64,000 nt of DNA from Ignavibacteriales bacterium (GCA_016707585.1 JADJHL010000003.1:124001-188000), one strand, 5' to 3'. Shown: positions 1 to 8,625, numbered from the stretch's first letter. Translations and numbers: made by a program. The notes: generated by a model not told the origin, from the sequence alone.

Positions 1-249
1 TATTTTGAAATATTGCAGTAGAATTTGATTTCACTTCTATTGTCTAATCGTATTCTTAATAAATAGTTTCAAATCCTTTATTGTAATTATTTGAAGTTGT
101 TGAGAAGATATAGCTTTGCTCCCGATAAAACTTAATCAAAACAGAGTAAATCGGAAGAGAGTAAGTTGTTATGAATATTATGATCAAAATTGATTAACTG
201 AAACTATCATCTTTTTTATTTATTTTCGCATCAACTTAATGAGTATTTT
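1..249. other. Upstream region without a gene
   Basis: AT-rich leader of the first gene. No open frame of useful length was seen. A TATTTTCG at 221-228 resembles the -7 element seen in front of the MerR gene (1607-1614), but no well-spaced TTG precedes it, so a promoter here is only a guess. Confidence 0.4.
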
Positions 250-777
250 ATGACAAAATTATCAACTATATCAAAAATATTTGCAGTACTTTCCTTAATG
301 GCAGCTTCAGTCTGGATTGGTTCATATCTTACTAGATTATTTTTAGTCTATCAGTTATTTGAGGGACCTGAATTAATATTAAAAGGATTTATTAACGAGG
401 GAAATGTAAATGGAATTTTATTCTCAATAGTACCTTCTTTAGTCGTACATTTTATCTCGTTTATTGTTATGATAATTTTTCTGATCCTATTTTATTTAAC
501 ATCTAAAGTTAGTTTAAGATTTAATGGCTGGCTATTTATAATACTCATTGCAGTTTTAATAACACTTCCGTTTGAGATTTATTTGATGCTTAATGATTAC
601 AAGGTAATACTAGCTTTAAACAGTGGCTCATTTGATTCGGCGAACATTATTACTTTATTAAGAGGTAGAATAAAAGATTTAAGCAGTTTTTCGATAGTCG
701 CCATACTTACTTATCTGTCATTTTTTTATTTTATAGTATTTCAACCGTTAACTAAAAAGATCGATTCACAAGAATGA
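250..777 (+). CDS. Four-helix membrane protein of unknown function
   Basis: A 175-residue protein with four hydrophobic segments at about residues 8-28, 57-80, 93-112 and 145-168, so an inner-membrane protein with short loops. I do not recognise the family. Its TGA stop overlaps the ATG of the next gene by four bases (ATGA at 774-777). That gene in turn overlaps aroQ the same way, so the three are very likely co-transcribed and translationally coupled. The coupling to a shikimate-pathway gene does not by itself tell its role. Confidence 0.75.
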   Translation: MTKLSTISKIFAVLSLMAASVWIGSYLTRLFLVYQLFEGPELILKGFINEGNVNGILFSIVPSLVVHFISFIVMIIFLILFYLTSKVSLRFNGWLFIILIAVLITLPFEIYLMLNDYKVILALNSGSFDSANIITLLRGRIKDLSSFSIVAILTYLSFFYFIVFQPLTKKIDSQE

Positions 778-1046
778 AATTAAAAGAAAAAGAATTTGAA
801 GAGATAATTCAGGATTTAAGATCTGTAGCCGATCAACTTGGTGCAAGTGTTAGATTTGAAAAGGGTGATTTTAAAGGTGGCTATTGTTTACTTAAGGAAA
901 GTAAAGTTGTCGTGATTAATAAGAATGCAAATTTACAGCGTAAGGCTATGATTTTATCTGCGGCATTAAAAGAATTAGGCGTTGATGAAATTTATCTAAA
1001 TCCTAAACTACGTGAGTATATTAATGAAATGGGTGAATCAAAATGA
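774..1046 (+). CDS. Small conserved hypothetical protein in aroQ operon
   Basis: Ninety residues, charged and without signal or membrane segments, so probably cytosolic. The middle (GGYCLLKESKVVVINKNANLQRKAMI, quoted only as a pattern of hydrophobic strands followed by a basic helix) suggests a small alpha/beta fold. The start overlaps the upstream stop by four bases and the stop overlaps the aroQ start by four bases. Function unknown; it may be a lineage-specific companion of aroQ. Confidence 0.75.
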   Translation: MKLKEKEFEEIIQDLRSVADQLGASVRFEKGDFKGGYCLLKESKVVVINKNANLQRKAMILSAALKELGVDEIYLNPKLREYINEMGESK

Positions 1047-1465
1047 AGATACTTGTGATTAATGGTCCCAACTTAAATATGTTATCAAAAAGAGATGAAT
1101 CACAATACTCAAATCTAAATATTGAACAGATTATCAATTTACTTTGCAAAGAATTTCCTGATTGTAAGTTCACTTCCTATCAATCAAATATTGAAGGGGA
1201 ACTAGTTACTGAGATACAAAATGCTGCTACACTTTATGATGGAATGATAATCAATCCCGGTGCGTATGCACATACATCTGTTGCGATAAAAGATGCGCTT
1301 GAAATTTGTAAAATACCTAAGATTGAAGTTCACCTTTCACATTTAGCAAATAGAGAAGAATATCGACAAACCCTGTTAACTGCTAAAAGTACAAATGGTT
1401 ACATCTCAGGTTTCAAAGAAAATAGTTATTTAGCTGCAGCGTTTTTACTACTAAAATTGATCTAG
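1043..1465 (+). CDS. aroQ: 3-dehydroquinate dehydratase, type II
   Basis: AroQ converts 3-dehydroquinate to 3-dehydroshikimate, the third step of the shikimate pathway to aromatic amino acids. At 140 residues it has the usual type II length. Visible signatures are the N-terminal NGPNLNML, the lid-loop arginine and catalytic tyrosine in RDESQYSNLN, the NPGAYAHTS segment, the catalytic histidine in EVHLSHLANREEYR, and the C-terminal SGFKENSY. The enzyme is a cytosolic dodecamer in known cases. It is the last gene of a three-gene overlapping operon. Confidence 0.95.
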   Translation: MKILVINGPNLNMLSKRDESQYSNLNIEQIINLLCKEFPDCKFTSYQSNIEGELVTEIQNAATLYDGMIINPGAYAHTSVAIKDALEICKIPKIEVHLSHLANREEYRQTLLTAKSTNGYISGFKENSYLAAAFLLLKLI

Positions 1466-1583
1466 CCATACTATAATCTCCTTTTTATGACTTAATACAG
1501 ATTAGGCGGTAATGTATGATATATAACGACTTCATTAAACTTAATCTATTTATCTAATCTTTAAATTAAATAAGACTGTAAAG

Positions 1584-1614
1584 TTGATATTAATAATAGG
1601 ATTAGTTATTTTCG
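1584..1614 (+). promoter_or_regulatory. Putative Bacteroidetes-type promoter for the MerR gene
   Basis: TTG at 1584-1586, a 20-base spacer and TATTTTCG at 1607-1614. This resembles the -33 TTG / -7 TAnnTTTG promoter known in Bacteroidetes. It lies about 20 bases before the MerR start codon. The assignment is by eye only. Confidence 0.4.
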
Positions 1615-1636
1615 ATTCAACAATTTTAAGAAGCCT

Positions 1637-2035
1637 ATGAAGGATTTATCAATAAAAAAACTTTATTACTCAATTAGTGAAGTAAGCAAGATAACAAACA
1701 TAGAGCAGTATGTCCTTAGGTATTGGGAAACTGAGTTCGAACAGTTAAAACCTCAAAAGAATCGAGCGGGAAATAGGATATACACAAACAAAGATATCCA
1801 GCTAATTCTGCATATAAAAAATCTTTTACGAGAACGTAAGTACACTATTGAGGGTGCAAAAAAGATAATGGAGAATTACGCTCCGGATAAAGTTCTACAG
1901 ACAAATAGTGAACCTGAATCGGTTAACGTTATTGAAAATGAAGAACCACAAATTGTTAGTAAAGAAAAAACATCGCTTCAAAAGGATCTAGAAGAAATTA
2001 AAACAGTACTTGAACTCTTAGTCTCAAAATTGTAA
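1637..2035 (+). CDS. MerR-family transcriptional regulator
   Basis: A 132-residue protein with a MerR winged-helix domain at about residues 9-76. It begins YYSISEVSKITNI, the helix-turn-helix, and continues with LRYWETEF and the wing GNRIYTNKDIQLI. This short form with TIEGAKKIM after the wing is widespread in Bacteroidetes and Chlorobi. The C-terminal 55 residues are acidic and end in a predicted helix that may dimerise. No cysteine pair or drug-binding domain is present, so the effector is unknown. The gene stands alone and is followed directly by a tRNA. Confidence 0.9.
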   Translation: MKDLSIKKLYYSISEVSKITNIEQYVLRYWETEFEQLKPQKNRAGNRIYTNKDIQLILHIKNLLRERKYTIEGAKKIMENYAPDKVLQTNSEPESVNVIENEEPQIVSKEKTSLQKDLEEIKTVLELLVSKL

Positions 2036-2039
2036 ATCT

Positions 2040-2113
2040 CGGAACGTAGCGCAGCCCGGTAGCGCACTTGAATGGGGTTCAAGGGGCCGCGGGTTCAAAT
2101 CCCGCCGTTCCGA
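2040..2113 (+). tRNA. tRNA-Pro (anticodon GGG)
   Basis: The acceptor stem CGGAACG (2040-2046) pairs with CGTTCCG (2106-2112). The D stem is GCGC/GCGC. The anticodon stem CTTGA/TCAAG encloses loop ATGGGGT with anticodon GGG. The T stem GCGGG/CCCGC encloses TTCAAAT. The discriminator is A at 2113 and CCA is not encoded. A GGG anticodon reads CCC and CCT proline codons. Confidence 0.95.
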
Positions 2114-2147
2114 CTAAAGTGGAAACTTGCCTTGACATTAAAATCAA

Positions 2148-2834
2148 TCATAAATCAAATTGCCTGGCGACGGTACTTGACCAGAAAAGCTCCTTCTTCT
2201 TTCCATTATATTTAGATGCAGAAACATAACATATTACCATACTAAACTGTTCAAGTGTTTGCATTATTATCGTGTCTAAAGGAATACTTAATGTGTGTAA
2301 ATTATTTATTGGTTCCTGCTCAATTAGATTTGAATTCCCGATTAATTCATAAGGCTTTTTCATCGTGACTTTTGGATTGAATGCATATAAAACGAGGTGC
2401 AGGTTGAATGAATTATGGAGCAGCTTATTTAATGGAGCTTCTTTCAAATTTATAGTAAGTTGAATTTGATCATTTGTAATCTTGAATTCAGATAATAATA
2501 AATGAATTCCTTTTGGGGTGATAATATTATTAACTGTAAGTGAATCATCTTTAATATATTGTTTATTATATTTTATAATCCTATTATAAGCTACAACCCC
2601 TTCTAAATTAGCAAGTTGCCAGATTTGTTTAAGATCAGAGATACTATTAACAACCCTCGCCAATGCAACCGATAGAGCAAATGAGTTTCTTCCTGCTTTT
2701 GCCTCTAATGATTTACTTTTACGGTATTTACCAGAACGTATGTAAACAACAATCTTACCATATCTTTTTCTACGGACTATGTTCCCCAAAGTACCAGTAA
2801 CTTCGCCTAAAGTTTGCCTTTTTTCAATTGCCAT
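2148..2834 (-). CDS. Conserved hypothetical protein, DUF6266-like
   Basis: About 228 residues if started at MAIEKRQTLGEV (2834). A longer frame reaches 2870, but the first 12 residues look like untranslated leader. The N-terminus (GEVTGTLGNIVRRKRYGKIVVYIRSGKYR) resembles the start of Bacteroidetes DUF6266-type proteins, where a G-x-V-G-x-x-V basic stretch precedes a helical part and a beta-rich C-terminus. It has no signal peptide or membrane segment. The family assignment is from memory of the pattern and is uncertain; no function is known. A repeated AT-rich element lies about 60 bases upstream and may regulate it. Confidence 0.6.
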   Translation of the reverse strand: MAIEKRQTLGEVTGTLGNIVRRKRYGKIVVYIRSGKYRKSKSLEAKAGRNSFALSVALARVVNSISDLKQIWQLANLEGVVAYNRIIKYNKQYIKDDSLTVNNIITPKGIHLLLSEFKITNDQIQLTINLKEAPLNKLLHNSFNLHLVLYAFNPKVTMKKPYELIGNSNLIEQEPINNLHTLSIPLDTIIMQTLEQFSMVICYVSASKYNGKKKELFWSSTVARQFDL

Positions 2835-2888
2835 AATTATACTTTTTAAATAACACAAATATATAATCATCTCATATTTACGTCAAGA

Positions 2889-2929
2889 TTTGAACGCATT
2901 TCAAACGTATTTGGAACGCATTTTAAACG
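2889..2929. repeat. Tandem 22-base repeat upstream of the 2148-2834 gene
   Basis: Two copies of tttgAACGCATTTnAAACG-like sequence, at 2889-2907 and 2910-2929, are spaced 22 bases apart (two helical turns). The first copy contains a perfect inverted repeat TTTGAA-N5-TTCAAA (2889-2905). The arrangement is that expected of an operator bound side by side by two dimers, about 60 bases before the start codon. Confidence 0.5.
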
Positions 2930-2934
2930 GAAAT

Positions 2935-3586
2935 TAACCGAATTATAATACTGTATTGATATAGAAAAGTAGACGAGAATGTTCAATAATGATTAACTGT
3001 CTAGTTACACTATTTGCTATAAAGTTTCAATGATTATAAATGGTAATTCATATGAAAATTGAGAAATCCTGACTCAAAGAGATATCGAGTATGAAGTTAT
3101 ATAAAGTAAAGATCATTGAAAGAAATATTTTGTGAACATAGTAGATTTGACGTAAGGCATTTTACCCAAGGAACGTGAAAGTAAAGTTAAAACTATGATT
3201 GAAAAAAACATGGAATTACGAAGTTGGATTTTCTATATAGAAACTTGTAAGCGGAACTAACGTTTATTAGTTGAAGCTTATTGCTTTTCTTTTAAATATG
3301 AAAAGGATACTCCTTTAATCATATTTCATTTTTAATTGTTAAATGTTTATTGACGAATTTAGCATGCGATATTAAATTAAAATCGAAACCTGAATATTGC
3401 AGCTACTTTTACAAAACCAAAATATTTAAGACACTCATTTTATTCTTGTTGCCCGACATTTCTTTACATATATTATTTTCAATAACAATCTGATTACGAT
3501 TTCTGCTCTATTTCTATTAACTTGTCTTTACCTGTTATTCACAGTGTTAAAAATTGTATTCATTTAAACATAAAGGTTATTGAATT
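2935..3586. other. Intergenic region, no gene recognised
   Basis: About 650 bases of AT-rich sequence between divergent genes. Only short open stretches are present, for example 21 codons from an ATG near 3194. None is convincing. A small palindrome AAAGGA-TAC-TCCTTT lies near 3303. Nothing else is supportable. Confidence 0.5.
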
Positions 3587-4153
3587 ATGAAAAGGAATAA
3601 ATTTATTACATCACTTATAACCATAGCAGCAGCACCAACATTTTTATTTTCACAATTACAGAAAGGATTACATATAGTGAATAAGGGATTTAAAATAAAT
3701 TCCGGTGAAGGCAGGATTCACGGTCATTTAAAATTACAAGCTGTAAACTCAAATATTCTTGATGTGAAAGTATCTGGAAGTGATACTAATGGAGAATTGG
3801 CAATATTTGAACAAACTTCTCTTTCTCAAGGTAAAGGAACTCCGCTTCATGTTCACAATTCACAAGATGAAATATTTTATGTTATAGATGGTGTTTTTTA
3901 TTTTCAGGTTGGTGAAGAAAAATTTAATCTTACTATTGGTGATAGTATCTTTTTACCTCGAAAAGTTGCGCATGCATGGACTCAGGTTTCTAAAAAAGGA
4001 AAAATGACAGTAATACTACAACCTGCAGGAAAACTTGAGAATTTTTTTGTTACAATGTCTCAACTAGATCATGAACCAACTCAGAATGAAATAGCAAAAA
4101 TATTTGCAGACAATGATATGCAAGTTGTTGGGCCTCCATTAAAGATTGAATGA
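3587..4153 (+). CDS. Secreted or periplasmic cupin-domain protein
   Basis: A 188-residue protein with a signal-peptide-like N-terminus (MKRNKFITSLITIAAAPTFLFSQ). A single cupin barrel follows at about residues 75-165. Cupin motif 1 is visible as TPLHVHNSQDEIFYVIDG, giving the two histidines and glutamate that bind metal. Motif 2 is GDSIFLPRKVAHAWTQ with the third histidine. This type includes quercetinase-like and sugar-isomerase-like members; the substrate cannot be told. It has no operon partner and stands between two long intergenic regions. Confidence 0.85.
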   Translation: MKRNKFITSLITIAAAPTFLFSQLQKGLHIVNKGFKINSGEGRIHGHLKLQAVNSNILDVKVSGSDTNGELAIFEQTSLSQGKGTPLHVHNSQDEIFYVIDGVFYFQVGEEKFNLTIGDSIFLPRKVAHAWTQVSKKGKMTVILQPAGKLENFFVTMSQLDHEPTQNEIAKIFADNDMQVVGPPLKIE

Positions 4154-4524
4154 TGAATAAGAAAAATTTTCTAAATATTTCAGAATGTTTGTAAAATATA
4201 CTGTTGATTAAAAAGTAAAACTCTATAAAATGTTTACCAGGAATAAACGTACAGATTTTATGATCCACTTAAAAGTGTACCTACTAGTAAAAAATAATTA
4301 GGAATTAAAAATATCAGAGATTCTGTTAACTCTGCAAACAATTCCTAAAGGAAATAAAGAGGATTGAATAAATATTTAAACCTTCGAGAAATACCACAAC
4401 AATCTTCGGAAAAAAATTAACAAACTCTTAATCAACTATTCAAATTCTTAAAAGATAAATAAAAATAAATATCCCTTTATAATAATTATATCATTTAATC
4501 ATTTTAAACAGATGAAGATTAAAA

Positions 4525-4638
4525 TTGAAAACAAACTACTTTAAAATTAATAATTTAATTTCTCTTGGATTAATTTTAGTTGTACTTTTTGGCTGTGGGT
4601 CGACAAAATCTGAAATCTTTTATAATGCATCATCCTAA
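4525..4638 (+). CDS. Possible 37-residue lipoprotein
   Basis: An open frame from a TTG reads about 37 residues with a hydrophobic helix ending in a lipobox-like LFGC followed by GSTKSEIF. Start codon and reality are uncertain. It resembles the better supported 41-residue lipoprotein at 6144-6269 in design. It may equally be the truncated N-terminus of a lost lipoprotein. Confidence 0.3.
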   Translation: MKTNYFKINNLISLGLILVVLFGCGSTKSEIFYNASS

Positions 4639-4747
4639 AAAATTGACAAATTTAATTGATCAATTGTAATTAGTTATAAAATAGTATTCTATTTTTTCAA
4701 TTGATAGAAATTATTTTTTCATCGGGTGTTATAAACTGACTTAAAAT

Positions 4748-4776
4748 AAAAAATCCTGGCACCGAAGCACCAGGAT
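4748..4776 (-). terminator. Rho-independent terminator of the OmpA-lipoprotein gene
   Basis: On the minus strand, ATCCTGG and CCAGGAT (4776-4770 and 4759-4753) pair. The inner bases can close as a C(UUCG)G tetraloop, and TTTTTTATTTT follows. It lies about 60 bases after the stop at 4835. Confidence 0.85.
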
Positions 4777-4834
4777 CTCACGCTAACAGCAAGCTTGGGG
4801 GAGGACTTGACTGCTATGCGATAAATTCAGAAAA

Positions 4835-5512
4835 TCATTTGCTAGTTAATGTCCCATTTTCGGCAGCGGTTTTAAGATCTTCATTTGCAAAAATTGCAAT
4901 CTCAACTCTTCGATTTAGGTGTTTACCTTCTTCGGTTTCGTTGGAAGCAATAGGTTCAGTTTCACCTAAGCCGAAAATTGATAACCTGGAAGATGGTATT
5001 CCTTGAATCATTGTATAATCCGAAACAGACTTAGCTCTTTTTTCTGATAAAGTTTGATTGTATTCTTCTTTGCCATCAAAATCTGTATGTCCTGTTACAA
5101 GAATGTTTGTATCTGGATATTTGTTAAGAATAATTGCAAGTTTATTGATATTAGTTTTTGCTTGTGGTTCAAGTGTTGATGAATTTGTTGTAAATAAAAT
5201 TCCTGAATCAAAAGTAATTTTTATACCTTCACCAATTCTTTCAATTTTTGCATCTTTAATATCATTTTGCATTTCTTCAGCTTGTTTATCCATATAGTTT
5301 CCAATCAGTACACCTGCAGTACCGCCAACAGCAGCTCCAATTATTGCACCTAGAACAGTATCTCCGAGTTGATCACCAATAACTCCACCAACTACACCTC
5401 CGCCAACACCACCAATAACTCCACCTTTTACAGCATTACTAACACCACAACCATTAACCAAAATGAGTAAAGTGAAAAGTGAAACACCAAAAAACCTGAT
5501 TACTTTTTTCAT
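4835..5512 (-). CDS. OmpA-family lipoprotein with glycine zipper
   Basis: A 225-residue protein of the YiaD type. The signal peptide ends at a lipobox (LVNGC, Cys22). Residues about 28-75 form a glycine-zipper segment (repeated GGV, GGxxG), which inserts into membranes. An OmpA/peptidoglycan-binding domain follows at about 105-215, with TGHTDFDGKEEYNQTLSEKRA and the HLNRRVEI end, where Asp and Arg bind diaminopimelate. It should anchor the outer membrane to peptidoglycan. It is followed in the operon direction by a strong terminator and preceded by a small barrel gene 43 bases upstream, probably co-transcribed. Confidence 0.9.
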   Translation of the reverse strand: MKKVIRFFGVSLFTLLILVNGCGVSNAVKGGVIGGVGGGVVGGVIGDQLGDTVLGAIIGAAVGGTAGVLIGNYMDKQAEEMQNDIKDAKIERIGEGIKITFDSGILFTTNSSTLEPQAKTNINKLAIILNKYPDTNILVTGHTDFDGKEEYNQTLSEKRAKSVSDYTMIQGIPSSRLSIFGLGETEPIASNETEEGKHLNRRVEIAIFANEDLKTAAENGTLTSK

Positions 5513-5555
5513 CGTAAATTCCTTAAACTAAAAATCATTATACATTAATTCTTTC

Positions 5556-6053
5556 TTATTGAAAGAAATATCTTATACCAATTCCTGCATCAACACCTAA
5601 ACCTGTAAGTGGAGTAACCTGAAACACAGGTACCAACTCAAAAAATACATCTATTGGTGTATTGTGCGGAAACCATGCAATACCAAATACACCTCTGATT
5701 CCAAATGAATCTTCATATCCACCACTTGTATTGAACCTTCCACCAATTCCGTAGTAAAGAGGAAATTTTTCTGTGGAACTAATTGCATTAAATGAATGCC
5801 ATAAATAGTCCATATGAAAATGAACTCGTCCAGAATTATCATAAATGCCATTGTATTTAATTCGATCACCGCCTAATCCAACTCCAAAACCAAAATCAAA
5901 AGCATTATTGCTTGATGTCCAGAGTTTTGCACTTAATCCGGTTGGTTCACCTAAAATTATTCCCATTCCAAATCCATGATCTTGTGCTGAAATTGGTTTT
6001 GCAGAAATTATTATGAAGAACATAATTGCACTGCATATTAAAATATTTTTCAT
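5556..6053 (-). CDS. Small outer-membrane beta-barrel protein
   Basis: A 165-residue protein with a signal peptide (ends PISAQ) and glycine/aromatic-rich alternating strands to the C-terminus, which ends in IRYFFQ, a typical barrel end with terminal aromatic residues. The GIILGEPTGLSAKLW opening is common to small Bacteroidetes barrels of unknown function. It is probably in one transcript with the OmpA lipoprotein downstream and the mini-lipoprotein upstream (90 bases). No specific substrate can be inferred. Confidence 0.8.
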   Translation of the reverse strand: MKNILICSAIMFFIIISAKPISAQDHGFGMGIILGEPTGLSAKLWTSSNNAFDFGFGVGLGGDRIKYNGIYDNSGRVHFHMDYLWHSFNAISSTEKFPLYYGIGGRFNTSGGYEDSFGIRGVFGIAWFPHNTPIDVFFELVPVFQVTPLTGLGVDAGIGIRYFFQ

Positions 6054-6143
6054 AGCTCTAACTCCTTTTTATTATCATTATTTTTATCTAAACTTTTAAC
6101 ACTAAGTTTTGGTCGGTGTACACAATTGGTGTTGCGACTCTTA

Positions 6144-6269
6144 TTATTTTAATTTTTCCGTGTTCGATTTCATTGAAGTTGAACCAGAACAGTTAAAAAT
6201 TAAAAAGCTGATTACTATAAAACTTATAATGACTGCAAAACGGACATATTTTTCTTTTATGTGGATCAT
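6144..6269 (-). CDS. 41-residue lipoprotein (entericidin-like design)
   Basis: The ATG at 6269 follows a good ribosome site (GAAAGGAG, 9 bases before). The product has a basic start (MIHIKEKYVRF), a hydrophobic helix and a lipobox-type FNC with Cys27 followed by SGSTS, then only about 14 residues. It would be a tiny lipid-anchored peptide. It is too short for usual gene-length cut-offs. A copy of the conserved stress-island motif lies about 135 bases upstream (6405-6424), so it may be part of that regulon. Function unknown. Confidence 0.65.
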   Translation of the reverse strand: MIHIKEKYVRFAVIISFIVISFLIFNCSGSTSMKSNTEKLK

Positions 6270-6404
6270 TTTAAACTCCTTTCACCAACTATTGCTGCAA
6301 GATCTATTTTAGTTGAATATGTTAACCGGGTTCTAATATTACTTTCAATCCAATCAACACTGTATAAGTTATATGAAGTAAATGCTTAACTCAATCAGGC
6401 TTAG

Positions 6405-6424
6405 GGATGAAAAAAGGGTTAATC
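6405..6424 (-). promoter_or_regulatory. Stress-island motif copy 1
   Basis: On the minus strand it reads GATTAACCC, T-rich, TCATCC, directed toward the mini-lipoprotein. It belongs to the TTAATCC sub-type shared with copy 2 (8515). Confidence 0.6.
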
Positions 6425-6528
6425 CTTTAATGAGATTTAATAAGTTATTAATGAATAGTTATTGCAAATAAGTTGATATTAATTTCTTTTTTTTTGGAAA
6501 GGTTAGATTTTTACATTACATTAAAAAT

Positions 6529-6555
6529 AAAAAAGGGTGCTTGTTAAGCACCCTT
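6529..6555 (-). terminator. Terminator of the barrel-TSP3-OmpA gene
   Basis: The minus-strand stem AAGGGTGCTT/AAGCACCCTT (6555-6546 with 6542-6533), with a three-base loop, is followed by TTTTATTTTT. It lies about 20 bases after the stop at 6576. Confidence 0.85.
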
Positions 6556-6575
6556 AAGTCAAAATTAAGATCAAA

Positions 6576-8156
6576 CTACTTTATTCGTTTAAACTCAATT
6601 CGTCTATTTAATCTTCTGTTATCTTCAGTATCATTACCAACTCTTGGATTTTCTTCACCATAACCAACAGCGGTTACTCTATCACCAAGAATACCTTTTG
6701 AAACTAACCAACCTCTTACAGAATCAGCTCTGCGTTGTGATAGTTTTTGATTTGAACTATTGCTGCCAACGTTGTCAGTATGTCCACTAATTTCAACAAA
6801 TATTTCCGGATAGGTTTGAAGTGTTTTTAAAGCACCTGCTAAAACAACTTCAGATTCAGGTGTGATGTTTGATTTATTAGTAGCAAATGTAATTCCTTCA
6901 AGAACTATTGGAACACCAATCTTTACAATATCATCTTTAGGATCAAGTGGATCGGTTCCGCGTTTTACTTCAACACCATCAGCAATTGTTCCACCATCTG
7001 TATCAACTTTTAAAGGATTCGTTTTATGTGTCATTACTTCAGAATAGTCAGTTAAATCATCACTATCAGAATCAGATTTTAACGGATCAGTTTTGTATTT
7101 AGAAACTTCATCACCGTCAGTTAAACCTTCACCATCAGTATCGGGTTTTAATGGATTAGTTTTGTAAGTAGAAATTTCGTCAAAATCGCTTAGCTTATCA
7201 GTATCACTATCAGCTTTTAATGGATCTGTTTTGTATTTATTTACTTCCTCACCATCATTTAAGCCTTCATTATCTGTATCAGCAATAAGCGGATTAGTAT
7301 TCGAAACTTTTACTTCATCATAATCATTTAATCCATCTATATCCGTATCTGATTGTAATGGATTTGTTTTTAGTTTTAAGTATTCTTCACCGTCATTTAA
7401 ACCATCACCATCAGTATCAGGATTATTTGGATCTGTTCCGATTTTAACTTCATCACACTTACCAAGTCCATCCATATCTTTATCAGATTTACAATTTTCG
7501 CCTGTAAATGTTAAACCTAATGAAGCATTATAGTAGGAATCCCAAAGATCTTCATCCGAACTTGTTCTGTAACCATCTAAATCATAGCTGGAGGAAATTG
7601 CCCCACCAACTCCAAAATCTAAAAGTACTCTTTCGCCAAGCGCAATTTCCATTCCGATACCTGCAGGAATGATTGCAACCCAACCATCTGGCTCAGTAGC
7701 AACTCCGACAACATTTATAGGTTTTGTTACAACACTAAAGTTCATTATACCACCACCAACAAAGAAGTATGGGTTTATTCCTTTCATATCAAATGGACTC
7801 ATTCTGAATCTTAATGAAATTGGGATGATTGTTGATTCGTATTCGCCATAGGTTGTTATATTCGGGTCATCAAAATAAGCCAGGCCAGCATATTTTCCGT
7901 AACCAGCGTTTATTGAAATTTCTAAAGCATTGTTCAGTTCAATTGCAAACATACCTTCTGCAAGATATGAAGTTTTAAACCAATCGAAAGAAGTGTTATC
8001 ATTTCCACTAAATCCCAAATTTGCAAATTCGTTTTCAGGGAATAGAATACTTCCGCGAACACCGAATTTTGTTCCCCAATCTTTAAATTGTGCAAAGTTA
8101 GGTTGACTTAATGCAACCAAACCAAGCACTACAAGCAAGTAAATTAATCGTTTCAT
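6576..8156 (-). CDS. OmpA-family protein with beta-barrel and thrombospondin type 3 repeats
   Basis: A 526-residue outer-membrane protein. The signal peptide ends PNFAQ. Residues about 23-215 form an eight-strand-like barrel. Residues about 222-405 hold around eight TSP3 calcium-binding repeats (patterns such as DTDGDGLNDGEE and KTDPLKSDSD). The OmpA peptidoglycan-binding domain is at about 415-526 (SGHTDNVGSNSSNQKLSQRRA, NRRIEF). This barrel-TSP3-OmpA order is the common major outer-membrane protein design in Bacteroidetes and Ignavibacteria. The calcium repeats probably form a rigid rod spanning the periplasm. It has its own terminator and a long leader upstream. Confidence 0.92.
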   Translation of the reverse strand: MKRLIYLLVVLGLVALSQPNFAQFKDWGTKFGVRGSILFPENEFANLGFSGNDNTSFDWFKTSYLAEGMFAIELNNALEISINAGYGKYAGLAYFDDPNITTYGEYESTIIPISLRFRMSPFDMKGINPYFFVGGGIMNFSVVTKPINVVGVATEPDGWVAIIPAGIGMEIALGERVLLDFGVGGAISSSYDLDGYRTSSDEDLWDSYYNASLGLTFTGENCKSDKDMDGLGKCDEVKIGTDPNNPDTDGDGLNDGEEYLKLKTNPLQSDTDIDGLNDYDEVKVSNTNPLIADTDNEGLNDGEEVNKYKTDPLKADSDTDKLSDFDEISTYKTNPLKPDTDGEGLTDGDEVSKYKTDPLKSDSDSDDLTDYSEVMTHKTNPLKVDTDGGTIADGVEVKRGTDPLDPKDDIVKIGVPIVLEGITFATNKSNITPESEVVLAGALKTLQTYPEIFVEISGHTDNVGSNSSNQKLSQRRADSVRGWLVSKGILGDRVTAVGYGEENPRVGNDTEDNRRLNRRIEFKRIK

Positions 8157-8223
8157 TTTTTCCTCATTCTGTTAATAAATAGTTTAGTATAGATTACTTT
8201 TTATAAAGTGTTTTTTCATAATT

Positions 8224-8430
8224 TTAATTTCTGATTTTGTTCTTTTCATTTGCATTATCCATCAAATCTTTAATTGTTGATTGAATAAAACGGTGATCAT
8301 TTATTAAACTTAAAAGTATCATTACAATCGCTATTACAGGAAGTATGTAAATAACTCCGCCTAATGTAAATGATGCGATTAGTCCAAGAATCCATAATCC
8401 AACCAGATCAATCGCAATAGTATAAAACAT
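8224..8430 (-). CDS. lmo0937-family small membrane protein (DUF5670-like)
   Basis: 68 residues. The first 48 match the lmo0937 family pattern: MxYTIAxxLxxLWxLGLxxSxTLGGxIxILxVIAIxMILxxLI, two short transmembrane helices. The C-terminal 20 residues are a polar tail not found in the shorter paralogue at 31095-31244. Family members are often induced by envelope or salt stress in other bacteria, but the mechanism is unknown. Motif copy 2 lies about 85 bases upstream. Confidence 0.85.
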   Translation of the reverse strand: MFYTIAIDLVGLWILGLIASFTLGGVIYILPVIAIVMILLSLINDHRFIQSTIKDLMDNANEKNKIRN

Positions 8431-8514
8431 TTAATCACCCTTTCTAATTTGATTCTAAGGAAGAACTCTAATGTTAAGGTATGCAAACAAACAGGCTATT
8501 TCTATAAAGCAAAG

Positions 8515-8534
8515 GGATGAAAGAATAGTTAATC
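8515..8534 (-). promoter_or_regulatory. Stress-island motif copy 2
   Basis: The minus strand reads GATTAACTA, T-rich, TCATCC, then CTTTG. It is directed at the lmo0937 gene about 85 bases downstream. Confidence 0.65.
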
Positions 8535-8625
8535 CTTTAGGTTGATATAAACATTATGAAGATGATAATGTTTAGTTTTGTGACCAATAAGATCGATAAA
8601 AGTAGTTTTATGCAACAATTAGAAA

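Larger units (their letters stand above)
4154..4834. other. Long intergenic region
   Basis: Apart from the possible mini-lipoprotein (4525-4638) and a terminator (4753-4776), this AT-rich stretch shows no gene on either strand. The open frame on the minus strand at 4050-4268 is antisense to the cupin gene and is not supported. Confidence 0.5.

Noticed and set aside
3061..3260. Possible small gene in the 2935-3586 gap
   Set aside because: Only fragments of about 20 codons, without start context or recognisable sequence.
7000..7480. Regular repeats that might be taken for a CRISPR array
   Set aside because: They are in-frame calcium-binding thrombospondin type 3 repeats, variable in DNA sequence and without spacers.
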